Source: Robiginitalea sp. (lineage in GTDB: Bacteria > Bacteroidota > Bacteroidia > Flavobacteriales > Flavobacteriaceae). Taken from it: a stretch of DNA of 64,000 bases. Of the stretch, positions 25,283 to 33,184 are shown piece after piece. Numbering within the stretch: the stretch's first letter is position 1; every line of letters starts with the position of its first letter. The notes under the pieces are model-generated. The model was not told where the DNA came from, ran no database searches, and saw only the letters and a program-made list of their open reading frames with translations. The stretch spans positions 21,025-85,024 of the forward strand of contig JAHEJJ010000008.1 of the NCBI GenBank assembly GCA_024638915.1, written 5' to 3'. Made by a program: the position numbers and the translations under genes.

Positions 25283-28135
25283 CTATTTGCTCAGGTACAT
25301 CTTACGCCTGGTATAGAGATTGTAAAACTCATCGTCCTTAAGACTCTCTATGAACAATATGCTTTCTCCTGTGCTTTTCATCTCCGGTCCCAGGTTCTTA
25401 TTTACATTGGGGAATTTATTAAATGAAAAAACAGGTTGCTTAATGGCATAGCCCTCCAGTTTGGGGTAGAATTTAAAGTCTTTCAATTTCTTCTCGCCAA
25501 GCATGATCTTTGTAGCGTAGTTCACATAGGGCTCTCCGTAGGCCTTCGCGATGAAGGGCACGGTTCTGGAAGCTCTTGGATTAGCTTCAATTACATACAC
25601 CATATCATCCTTTATGGCGAACTGTATATTGATAAGGCCAACCGTATTAAGGGCAAGTGCAATGGTCTTTGTATGGTCCTTAATCTGTTGCATCACGAAT
25701 TCACCCAGATTAAAGGGTGGTAAGGTAGCATTTGAGTCGCCACTGTGAATCCCGCAGGGTTCTATATGCTCCATGATCCCGATGATATAAATATCATTTC
25801 CATCGCATATGGCATCAGCTTCCGCTTCGATGGCCCCATCCAGATAATGATCTAGCAGCAATTTGTTATTGGGGATCTTTCTCAGGAGATCGACCACATG
25901 TTCTTCCAATTCGGCATCGTTTATCACGATCTTCATACCTTGGCCTCCCAAGACGTAGGACGGCCGGACCAGGAGGGGGAAGTTCAGTTCCTTAGCCAGC
26001 TCCAGGGCTTCATCTGCACTCTCGGCCACACCAAAGGGCGGATAGGGAATATTGTTCTTTTTCAGCAATCTTGAGAAGCTACCCCGGTCTTCCGCAAGAT
26101 CGAGCGAAGTAAAACTGGTACCCATGATTTTGATCCCATATTTATCGAGTTTCTCCGCCAGCTTCAGAGCGGTCTGCCCTCCGAGCTGCACAATAACACC
26201 TTCCGGCTTTTCGTGCAGGATAATATCGTAGATATGTTCCCAAAAGACCGGTTCAAAGTAGAGCTTATCGGCCGTATCAAAATCTGTGGAAACTGTTTCC
26301 GGGTTACAATTGATCATTATGGTTTCATAACCACACTCCGCCGCAGCCAGTACCCCATGAACACAACAGTAATCGAACTCGATTCCCTGACCTATACGGT
26401 TAGGGCCTGAACCCAGCACTACTATTTTTTTCCGATCTGTCACTTCGCTGTCGTTGGCCACATAACGCTTACCTTCCGCTGTCTCGATCTCCTCTTCAAA
26501 AGTAGAATAGTAGTAAGGTGTCATCGCTTTAAACTCGGCGGCACAGGTATCTACTAATTTATAAACACGGTTGATGTTCAGCTGCATTCTTTTGTTATGG
26601 ACCTCAGATTCAAAACAGTCGAGCATATGTGCGATCTGTCTGTCGGCAAATCCTTTTTGTTTTCCTTCGAGCAAGAGGTTTTTGGGGAGGTTCTCTATGG
26701 TATATTTCGATATTTCTTTCTCCAGTAAATGCAGTTCTTCATATTGTTTCAGGAACCACATATCGATCTTAGTGATGTCATGTATTCTGCTCAATGGGAT
26801 CCCAAGCTGGATAGCATCGTAGATGACAAAAACGCGATCCCAACTCGGAACCGTTAGCTTGCTAATGATCTTTTCATAGTTCTTGTATCCCTTGCCATCG
26901 GCTCCCAGTCCGTTGCGTTTGATCTCAAGCGATTGTGTCGCCTTATGAAGAGCTTCCTGGAAAGATCGGCCGATGCCCATTACTTCACCTACAGACTTCA
27001 TCTGAAGTCCCAGGGTCCGGTCCGAACCTTCAAATTTGTCGAAATTCCAGCGTGGGATCTTAACGATCACATAATCGAGAGTTGGTTCAAACAGAGCCGA
27101 AGTCGATTTGGTAATCTGATTTTCCAACTCGTCCAAGCTATAACCTATAGCGAGTTTCGTCGCTACTTTTGCGATAGGATAACCCGTAGCCTTGGAGGCC
27201 AGCGCAGAAGATCTGGACACTCTCGGATTGATCTCGATGGCGATAATATCTTCTTTTTCATCGGGGCTCACGGCAAACTGCACATTGCAGCCACCGGCAA
27301 AATCTCCGATATTACGCATCATTTTGATAGCCATATCACGCATTCGCTGAAAAGTGGTATCGGAAAGTGTCATGGCAGGTGCTACCGTGATCGAGTCGCC
27401 CGTATGGATACCCATAGGGTCCATATTTTCAATGGTACAGATGATCACAACATTGTCGTTCTTATCTCTGAGCAACTCCAACTCGTATTCCTTCCAGCCG
27501 ATTAGCGCCTTATCGATCATCACTTCGTGGATGGGCGATACCTCCAGACCACGGCTCAGCATCGTATCAAAATCTTCCGGATCGTGAACGATAGATGCCC
27601 CTGCGCCCCCCAGGGTATAAGAAGCCCGTATCACAAGAGGAAATCCAAAATCCTGTGCGATCTCCTTCCCTTTTAAAAAGGAAGTCGCCGAGGTCTGCGG
27701 TGGGACCCCGATGCCAATCTTCATCATCAACTCCCTGAACTGCTCACGGTCTTCGGTAATATTGATCGCCTCAATATCCACTCCTATAATTTCTACTTTA
27801 AAGTCATCCCAAACACCCTTTTCGTCGGCTTGGATGCACAGATTTAAGGCCGTCTGCCCGCCCATTGTGGGGAGTACTGCATCTATTTCGGGGTGTTCTT
27901 TTAAGATATGAATTATCGATTTGGTGGTCAGGGGTAGCAGATAGACGTGGTCTGCCATTGCCGGATCGGTCATAATGGTAGCCGGATTGCTGTTGATCAA
28001 AATGGTTTTAATTCCATCTTCCCTTAATGACCGTAACGATTGGGATCCTGAATAGTCGAATTCACATGCCTGTCCTATAATTATCGGTCCGGACCCGATG
28101 ATGAGAACTGTATTTAAATCTTTTCTTCTGGGCAT
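25283..28135 (-). CDS. carB: carbamoyl-phosphate synthase large subunit lacking the allosteric domain
   Basis: A 950-residue CarB that makes carbamoyl phosphate from bicarbonate, ammonia and two ATP for arginine and pyrimidine synthesis. Two homologous ATP-grasp halves are present, each opening with a pre-ATP-grasp motif: 'GSGPIIIGQACEFDYSGSQ' near residue 13 and 'GSGPNRIGQGIEFDYC' near 575. The protein stops after 'GPEMKSTGESILFIESLKDDEFYNLYTRRKMYLSK', where E. coli CarB (1073 residues) continues with the MGS-like domain binding UMP, IMP and ornithine. No frameshift is evident, and this short form is familiar in flavobacteria. carA is not adjacent. Confidence 0.96.
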   Translation of the reverse strand: MPRRKDLNTVLIIGSGPIIIGQACEFDYSGSQSLRSLREDGIKTILINSNPATIMTDPAMADHVYLLPLTTKSIIHILKEHPEIDAVLPTMGGQTALNLCIQADEKGVWDDFKVEIIGVDIEAINITEDREQFRELMMKIGIGVPPQTSATSFLKGKEIAQDFGFPLVIRASYTLGGAGASIVHDPEDFDTMLSRGLEVSPIHEVMIDKALIGWKEYELELLRDKNDNVVIICTIENMDPMGIHTGDSITVAPAMTLSDTTFQRMRDMAIKMMRNIGDFAGGCNVQFAVSPDEKEDIIAIEINPRVSRSSALASKATGYPIAKVATKLAIGYSLDELENQITKSTSALFEPTLDYVIVKIPRWNFDKFEGSDRTLGLQMKSVGEVMGIGRSFQEALHKATQSLEIKRNGLGADGKGYKNYEKIISKLTVPSWDRVFVIYDAIQLGIPLSRIHDITKIDMWFLKQYEELHLLEKEISKYTIENLPKNLLLEGKQKGFADRQIAHMLDCFESEVHNKRMQLNINRVYKLVDTCAAEFKAMTPYYYSTFEEEIETAEGKRYVANDSEVTDRKKIVVLGSGPNRIGQGIEFDYCCVHGVLAAAECGYETIMINCNPETVSTDFDTADKLYFEPVFWEHIYDIILHEKPEGVIVQLGGQTALKLAEKLDKYGIKIMGTSFTSLDLAEDRGSFSRLLKKNNIPYPPFGVAESADEALELAKELNFPLLVRPSYVLGGQGMKIVINDAELEEHVVDLLRKIPNNKLLLDHYLDGAIEAEADAICDGNDIYIIGIMEHIEPCGIHSGDSNATLPPFNLGEFVMQQIKDHTKTIALALNTVGLINIQFAIKDDMVYVIEANPRASRTVPFIAKAYGEPYVNYATKIMLGEKKLKDFKFYPKLEGYAIKQPVFSFNKFPNVNKNLGPEMKSTGESILFIESLKDDEFYNLYTRRKMYLSK

Positions 28136-28164
28136 CTTAACTTATTGATTATTGTGGTATAGAC

Positions 28165-28199
28165 AAAAAAAAGGTGTTACCTGATGAAAGTAACACCTT
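28165..28199 (-). terminator. rho-independent terminator between rpmH and carB
   Basis: On the minus strand a 10-bp stem (AAGGTGTTAC paired with GTAACACCTT, 28171-28199) is followed by a run of T. It lies 24 bp past the rpmH stop and 30 bp before the carB start, so it should end the rpmH transcript or act as an attenuator for carB. Confidence 0.85.
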
Positions 28200-28222
28200 A
28201 TTGATTATTGTTTTGACGATCA

Positions 28223-28381
28223 TTATTTTTTATGTCTGGGCTCTGAGGATACACTTAATTTCTTTCTTCCTTTTGCCCTTCTACGTGCCAACACTTTTCT
28301 CCCACTTACAGAGTCCATGCGTTCCCTGAAACCGTGCTTATTCCTTCTCTTTCTTTTGGATGGCTGATATGTTCTTTTCAT
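28223..28381 (-). CDS. rpmH: 50S ribosomal protein L34
   Basis: A 52-residue, strongly basic protein, readable on the minus strand as [20 protein letters not shown] at its N-terminus, followed by '[24 protein letters not shown]'. This is the classical bacterial L34 sequence (KRTYQPSxxKRxxxHGFRxRM). It binds 23S rRNA in the large subunit. It is transcribed from a canonical promoter at 28443-28473 and ends at the terminator at 28165-28199. The usual rnpA/yidC/dnaA neighbourhood of rpmH is absent, as is common in Bacteroidota. It is short and easily missed. Confidence 0.97.
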   Translation of the reverse strand: MKRTYQPSKRKRRNKHGFRERMDSVSGRKVLARRRAKGRKKLSVSSEPRHKK

Positions 28382-28442
28382 TCCGAAGAATTTTATTGAT
28401 AAATATGCCGAAAAGACGGCATAGGCTACTAAAATCTGGGCG

Positions 28443-28473
28443 CAAATATACGAAGAGTTTTTGCTTTGCCAAA
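28443..28473 (-). promoter_or_regulatory. canonical Bacteroidota promoter of rpmH
   Basis: On the minus strand TTTG (28470-28473) and TATATTTG (28443-28450) are 19 bp apart, an exact match to the -33/-7 consensus. It is the best promoter match in the window and abuts a divergent promoter. Confidence 0.7.
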
Positions 28474-28504
28474 TTGGAGCGAAAAAATAATTCGTATAGA
28501 TTTG
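28474..28504 (+). promoter_or_regulatory. divergent promoter of the secreted protein gene
   Basis: TTG (28474-28476) and TAGATTTG (28497-28504) are 20 bp apart. A second -7-like TACTTTTG is at 28506-28513. The -33 box directly touches that of the rpmH promoter on the other strand. Confidence 0.55.
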
Positions 28505-28535
28505 TTACTTTTGCGACATCTTTTAACCACCCGAC

Positions 28536-29072
28536 ATGCTGCTCATGAGAAGTTACTTCTTTTGGCTTATCTTCTTGTTTTTTTGCACTGGTCTGTGGAG
28601 CCAGCATTCATTGCATTATACGCTTAAAAAAGGTGATACCTATGTTGTTGAGCAAAATGCCCTTAAAGAATCCGTTCGTAGCGAATTTGGTTCCCGAGCC
28701 CTTTCCGCCAGTTTTGGGCAGATGACCTTTATCTATCCGAATGGTAAGGACAGTTTACAGAGAAGTTGGCAAAATGAATACAACGGAAAATTTTCCGCAA
28801 AAAATATCTGGACGCTAGTAAAATCCACACAGGCAGAGAACCACATAAAAGGCCAGGCCTATATAGAAGTGGATATCGAAGATAAAGGTACAAGCATGTC
28901 TCTGAGCGGAAAGCAGGAGACCACGATTACCGCCGATATCACCACGGGTTTTATCCTCGACATGTTGGTCGAGGGTTATTCAGAAGGCACCGCCATGATC
29001 GACTTTACAGGCGATGTCTCAATTCCCACCACAGTAAGGTCGACTACCAGTTACAAACTAATCAGAAATTGA
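28536..29072 (+). CDS. secreted protein, possibly DUF6263-like
   Basis: A 178-residue protein with a signal peptide ending near residue 23 (...CTGLWSQ; start ATG 28536 or 28545). The body is beta-rich: 'LHYTLKKGDTYVVEQNA' at the start and 'YIEVDIEDKGTSMSLSGKQETTITADITTGFILDMLVEGYSEGTAMI' at the end. This pattern ('KKGD.Y.V.Q' and a final 'threonine-rich strand, TG.I') recalls DUF6263 proteins, but it is shorter and the match is by eye. It starts 1 bp before the TPR gene, so the two are one operon. Function unknown. Confidence 0.75.
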   Translation: MLLMRSYFFWLIFLFFCTGLWSQHSLHYTLKKGDTYVVEQNALKESVRSEFGSRALSASFGQMTFIYPNGKDSLQRSWQNEYNGKFSAKNIWTLVKSTQAENHIKGQAYIEVDIEDKGTSMSLSGKQETTITADITTGFILDMLVEGYSEGTAMIDFTGDVSIPTTVRSTTSYKLIRN

Positions 29073-29073
29073 T

Positions 29074-29589
29074 ATGTTCAACAAAATCATAAAAATAATT
29101 CTTGCAGCAGTGCTGTTAGCCTATGCAGGATATCAGTTCGCAGAAGGGAATATCGGGAACGGGATTTTTCTAATCCTCCTCGCATTGGTATTTGTCTTCC
29201 TCTATTTTAGAAACGAACTTATCCTCCTGGCTTTTTTACGAATGAGGAAACAAGATCTTGATGGAACTCAGAAATGGCTGGAAAGAATTAAAAATCCAGA
29301 ATCCGCATTAACACAAAAGCAACAGGGCTACTACAACTACCTCTATGGAATCATTTATTCTCAAAAGAACCTGACCCAAGCAGAGAAATATTTCAAAAAG
29401 GCATTGAAACTAGGACTGAATATGGACTACGATGTGGCTATGGCCAAATTAAGCCTGGCAGGGATTGCCCTGCAAAAAAGGCGAAAACGAGAGGCTACCA
29501 CGCTACTGCAGGAAGCCAAAAAACTCGATAAAAACAATATGCTGACAGAGCAGATCAAGATGATGCAACAGCAGATGAAACGCATCTGA
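29074..29589 (+). CDS. membrane protein with tetratricopeptide repeats
   Basis: A 171-residue protein with two N-terminal hydrophobic helices (about 6-22 and 29-45) followed by a cytoplasmic or periplasmic TPR-like region: 'QQGYYNYLYGIIYSQKNLTQAEKYFKKALKLGLNMDYDVAMAKLSLAGIALQKRRKREATTLLQEAKKLDKNN', two to three helix pairs with the TPR pattern. TPRs usually mediate protein contacts. The start lies 1 bp after the stop of the upstream secreted-protein gene. It ends 1 bp from the convergent transglycosylase gene. Partner unknown. Confidence 0.85.
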   Translation: MFNKIIKIILAAVLLAYAGYQFAEGNIGNGIFLILLALVFVFLYFRNELILLAFLRMRKQDLDGTQKWLERIKNPESALTQKQQGYYNYLYGIIYSQKNLTQAEKYFKKALKLGLNMDYDVAMAKLSLAGIALQKRRKREATTLLQEAKKLDKNNMLTEQIKMMQQQMKRI

Positions 29590-29590
29590 A

Positions 29591-30550
29591 TTACCGGCTC
29601 GTGGAATAATATCCTTTATTGGGAATTTGAATGATATACTTCTTGCCTGAGGCATTATTCAGGTGAGGCTCTCTCAACCAGGGATTATGCCTCTTAAGGA
29701 CCTTATAATTAATCCCGTACTGCGAGGCGAAATCAGCAAAGTTTGCCACTGCGGTATCAACCTCCACATTAAAAGTTGGGACCGCACTATAAAAATCCTG
29801 ATTCTCAACTTCATAACCGTATTTCCCTGGATTACTTAGGATTTCTTTGATAGCAAGAATACGAAATACATAACGACCCGTTTCCTCACCCAGGAGCAGA
29901 TCGTAATAGTCATTTGCCTGTTGGATATTCATGAACTTATTAATAGATCCAGGACCCGCGTTATAGGCTGCGGCAGCAAGGGTCCAGCTGCCGAATTTTT
30001 CTTTATACCTCTTCAGGTACCTGCAGGCAACATCAGTAGCTTTTTCCAAATGATAGCGTTCGTCTACATTGCCGTTAACTTCCAGGCCATACTCGCGAGC
30101 GGTGGCTTTCATGATCTGCCAGAAGCCCGTAGCCCCAGCAGGTGAAACCGTATTCTGAAGACCGCTTTCGGCCACGGCCAGGTATTTGAAATCTTCCGGC
30201 ACATTGTGTTTTCTCAAAATAGGTTCGATGACGGGAAAGTATTTATGAGCCCTCTTCATCAGTAATAAGGCGTTCGACTGCCAATAGGTATTGACCAGAA
30301 ATTCCCGGTCGATCCGTTCCATGATCTCAGGATCTTCCTGTGGTACTCTTTCACCGGCAAAGATCAAATTATTAGGTATATCGATCGCTGAGATCGTATA
30401 TTCAGGAGCTACATTTTTTTTGCCATCTTTATCTTTGATTTCCGTAGGAATCTCGATTGGATCTACCGGACTCCGCTGAACTGCAAAAACAAGGGTGCTG
30501 ATCACAAAGACCACACCCAGAATCATCAAAATTTTCTTCAACACCACCAT
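29591..30550 (-). CDS. MltD-like lytic murein transglycosylase
   Basis: A 319-residue enzyme with an N-terminal membrane helix (about 6-24) and an SLT goose-lysozyme-type domain that cleaves peptidoglycan between MurNAc and GlcNAc. Catalytic Glu128 is in 'AVAESGLQNTVSPAGATGFWQIM' and the second motif is 'AAAAYNAGPGSI' (193-204). The C-terminal segment ('FADFASQYGINYKVLKRHNPWLREPHLNNASGKKYIIQIP') resembles a degenerate LysM repeat for glycan binding. It acts in the periplasm on the cell wall. The alpha/beta hydrolase gene lies 31 bp upstream on the same strand. Confidence 0.92.
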   Translation of the reverse strand: MVVLKKILMILGVVFVISTLVFAVQRSPVDPIEIPTEIKDKDGKKNVAPEYTISAIDIPNNLIFAGERVPQEDPEIMERIDREFLVNTYWQSNALLLMKRAHKYFPVIEPILRKHNVPEDFKYLAVAESGLQNTVSPAGATGFWQIMKATAREYGLEVNGNVDERYHLEKATDVACRYLKRYKEKFGSWTLAAAAYNAGPGSINKFMNIQQANDYYDLLLGEETGRYVFRILAIKEILSNPGKYGYEVENQDFYSAVPTFNVEVDTAVANFADFASQYGINYKVLKRHNPWLREPHLNNASGKKYIIQIPNKGYYSTSR

Positions 30551-30581
30551 TACTTTAAAATTGATTGTTTATTCAAAGGTA

Positions 30582-31259
30582 TTAAATAGAACTCCCTTCC
30601 TCCAAAATAATTGTGGGTAAGCGTTGATTAAACCATCTGAAACGGTTCAGGATCATAATGTGCGTCCCGTCTTCGACCCGTATACAATCTTTGATATGCT
30701 GAATAGGAAATACCGCATCCTTATTTCCATGAATATGCACTAATTCAGGATCATGCTCGCGTTGACTCCAATGTATCATCTGGTCAATAGACCAGTCGAT
30801 ATAATATTTATCTCTTATCGAAAGATATTCTTCATAAAGCTCTAGCCTTTTGGTCACTATTTCACCAAAGGCATATTTAGCCAGAAGTTCAACATTGTTG
30901 ATCAAGCCCGTGGGAAGGAGTTTATGGATCTTGGTGTATTTGGCAAAAATCAAACGTTTGGGAAGCTCGGACTGGCTCTTTACACTAGAGATAATAATAA
31001 CTTTCTTCACCGGGACAAGCCTGGCCATTTCCTGTACCAATATCCCCCCAAAGGAAACACCGATCAAAACCGGCTTTGGATGAGTGATATGATGGCACAT
31101 GGCCTCTGCGTATTCCACCAGTGTCATACCGCGTTTTGGTACAAACCATTCAAGTCTATGGGTCTCGAAACGATCTTCATCGAGTTGAATATTCTTGAAG
31201 ATGCTAGAATTTGCTGCCATCCCAGGCATCAGATAAACATGTATTTTAGTTGCCCCCAT
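30582..31259 (-). CDS. alpha/beta hydrolase fold protein
   Basis: A 225-residue cytoplasmic protein of the alpha/beta hydrolase fold. The nucleophile elbow is GVSFGG (67-72, Ser69), the acid is probably the Asp in 'IHGNKDAVFP' and the His is in 'EDGTHIMI'. There is no signal peptide. 'YLMPGMAANSSIF' near residue 9 forms the oxyanion loop. Substrates of this subgroup are unknown. It may be co-transcribed with the downstream transglycosylase gene. Confidence 0.85.
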   Translation of the reverse strand: MGATKIHVYLMPGMAANSSIFKNIQLDEDRFETHRLEWFVPKRGMTLVEYAEAMCHHITHPKPVLIGVSFGGILVQEMARLVPVKKVIIISSVKSQSELPKRLIFAKYTKIHKLLPTGLINNVELLAKYAFGEIVTKRLELYEEYLSIRDKYYIDWSIDQMIHWSQREHDPELVHIHGNKDAVFPIQHIKDCIRVEDGTHIMILNRFRWFNQRLPTIILEEGSSI

Positions 31260-31305
31260 CCAGTGTTTAGCGTGGTAATTCCTAGGAAATTAGCATTTTT
31301 TTTGC

Positions 31306-31313
31306 TACTTTTG
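31306..31313 (+). promoter_or_regulatory. -7 element upstream of the GNAT gene
   Basis: TACTTTTG fits TAnnTTTG, about 100 bp before the ATG at 31414. The leader would be close to 95 bases; nothing structured is recognised in it. Confidence 0.35.
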
Positions 31314-31413
31314 TTCGCTGGATGTAAATTAATTACTCTCGGTCCGTTTTTTTAAAATTGCGATTCTAAACATCGTGATTTTTTTATCTGAAACCACACT
31401 AAATTCTAACTAT

Positions 31414-31707
31414 ATGAGTGAAGTAATCATTAAGGACAATAGTTTCTTGCGACAATTTGAAACTAGAGTTGACGGGCATTTAGCCAAAATTGAATACTCT
31501 TCGCAAGAACGCAAAGTATTTCTCACTAAACTCGTGATTCCGGAAGAAATTTCCATAGATGGATTTAAAGAAGATTTTATTAAGGGAGTTCTGCATCATA
31601 TCCAGGGACAAAATCTTAGAGTAGTACCAACCAGTCCACAGATCGCAGGATTTTTAAGAAAGAACAGACAATATAAAGAGATGCTTCCGGTGGGGATACG
31701 TATCTGA
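31414..31707 (+). CDS. small GCN5-related N-acetyltransferase-like protein
   Basis: A 97-residue protein of the small GNAT family (YidJ/Gcn5-related, PF14542 type): 'FETRVDGHLAKIEYSSQERKVFLTKLVIPEEISIDG' and 'GVLHHIQGQNLRVVPTSPQIAGFLRKNRQYKEMLP'. These proteins have a minimal acetyl-CoA-binding fold with a conserved cysteine in some members; none is present here, so catalysis is uncertain. The start at ATG 31414 is preferred to upstream GTG/TTG options because homologues begin close to it. A terminator follows at 31738. Confidence 0.85.
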   Translation: MSEVIIKDNSFLRQFETRVDGHLAKIEYSSQERKVFLTKLVIPEEISIDGFKEDFIKGVLHHIQGQNLRVVPTSPQIAGFLRKNRQYKEMLPVGIRI

Positions 31708-31737
31708 TAAATTTTGTCTACAGGATAAATAAAAGCT

Positions 31738-31765
31738 AACCCGGTTCAGAACAGCCGGGTTTTTT
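31738..31765 (+). terminator. rho-independent terminator after the GNAT gene
   Basis: AACCCGG (31738-31744) pairs with CCGGGTT (31755-31761), followed by TTTT. It lies 30 bp past the stop of the GNAT gene and just before the end of the convergent mtaB gene. Confidence 0.75.
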
Positions 31766-31768
31766 AGG

Positions 31769-33097
31769 CTATTCTTGCAAGCTTGTTTCCAGGATTTTGA
31801 ACCGGACCATTCCTTCTTCATCCATTTCCGTCAATTCCACCTCCAGCATAGAATTAACTAATTCCGGATCCCATGGGGTTCTAAGGCGCACATAGTTTTC
31901 TGTAAATCCATACATATAACCCTTTTTGTTCTCTCCTTCCAGGAGCACCTTACGCCTGGCACCTATTTGAGATTCATAATAAGCTCTTCGTTTTTTTGCT
32001 GAAAGCCCCCTGAGCATTTTACTTCTCTTTTTTCTAACCTCAGGAAGAACAGTATCCGGCATTTGAGAAGCCGGTGTATTATCGCGCTCACTGTAGGTGA
32101 AAACATGAAGGTAGGAAATGTCTAACTCATTCAGGAATGTATATGTTTCCAGAAAATCTTGGTCTGTTTCACCAGGAAATCCTACGATCACATCTACCCC
32201 GATACAGGCATCGGGCATATTTGCTTTGATCTGCTTTACCTTTTTGGTGTAGAGGCTGCGTTGATACCTCCTGCGCATGAGTTTTAGTATTTTATCGCTA
32301 CCGCTCTGCAATGGAATATGGAAATGCGGCACAAAAATTTTGCTCGAGGCTACAAAGTCGATGATCTCATCCCTCAATAAATTAGGTTCTACAGATGAGA
32401 TCCGTATACGCTCAATCCCTTCGACTTTTTCAAGTGCCTTAACAAGATCATAAAAGGTATGGTCGTGCTTTTTATTCCCGTTTTCACCTTTTCCATAATC
32501 CCCGATATTAACACCGGTAAGCACTATTTCTTTGATATTCTGTTCCGCAATGTTCCTGGCGTTATCCAGAACATTTTCAAGGGTGTCGCTACGCGATATC
32601 CCCCTGGCAAGCGGTATGGTACAAAAACTGCATTTGTAATCACATCCATCCTGGACTTTAAGGAATGCACGGGTCCGGTCTCCAATAGCATAGCTGCCCA
32701 CATAAAAATTAGCTTCCTCTATCTCACAGGAATGAATTACCCCCTCATGCTTCTTATTGAGATCGTCGAGGTATGCCAGGATATTAAATTTCTCGGTAGC
32801 ACCCAATACGAGGTCTACTCCTTGCAATGAAGCAATTTCCCGGGGTTTAAGTTGGGCATAGCAGCCAATAGCGACTATAAATGCGTCGGGATTAAGCTTA
32901 AGCGCTTGTCTGACGATCGATTTAAACTGTTTATCAGCGTTTTCCGTAACCGAACAGGTATTGATAACATAAATATCTGCAGCAGCATCAAAACTCACGC
33001 GCTGAAAAGCTTCGCCAGTGAACTGACGGGCTATGGTAGAAGTTTCCGAAAAATTCAGCTTACAACCCAGAGTATGAAAAGCCACTCGTTTATTCAT
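31769..33097 (-). CDS. mtaB: tRNA t6A37 methylthiotransferase
   Basis: A 442-residue radical-SAM methylthiotransferase that converts t6A at position 37 of tRNA to ms2t6A. The N-terminal MTTase domain has the three cluster cysteines Cys12, Cys48 and Cys79; the radical-SAM motif is GCDYKCSFC with Cys152, Cys156 and Cys159; a C-terminal TRAM-like domain ('KVLLEGENKKGYMYGFTENYVRL') binds RNA. 'AFHTLGCKLNFSE' and the overall length are MtaB-type rather than MiaB or RimO. It lies 88 bp downstream of the GlmU-like gene on the same strand. Confidence 0.95.
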   Translation of the reverse strand: MNKRVAFHTLGCKLNFSETSTIARQFTGEAFQRVSFDAAADIYVINTCSVTENADKQFKSIVRQALKLNPDAFIVAIGCYAQLKPREIASLQGVDLVLGATEKFNILAYLDDLNKKHEGVIHSCEIEEANFYVGSYAIGDRTRAFLKVQDGCDYKCSFCTIPLARGISRSDTLENVLDNARNIAEQNIKEIVLTGVNIGDYGKGENGNKKHDHTFYDLVKALEKVEGIERIRISSVEPNLLRDEIIDFVASSKIFVPHFHIPLQSGSDKILKLMRRRYQRSLYTKKVKQIKANMPDACIGVDVIVGFPGETDQDFLETYTFLNELDISYLHVFTYSERDNTPASQMPDTVLPEVRKKRSKMLRGLSAKKRRAYYESQIGARRKVLLEGENKKGYMYGFTENYVRLRTPWDPELVNSMLEVELTEMDEEGMVRFKILETSLQE

Positions 33098-33184
33098 ATG
33101 CTATCAAAAACCATTTTGGGGCAGCTAAGATACCAACTTCCGGCCAAATGCGATGGCAGTCTGTCTAAAGGAATAAATAATAGT

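Noticed and set aside
26933..27505. Plus-strand open frame of about 190 codons inside carB
   Set aside because: Antisense to the first ATP-grasp half of CarB; no credible product.
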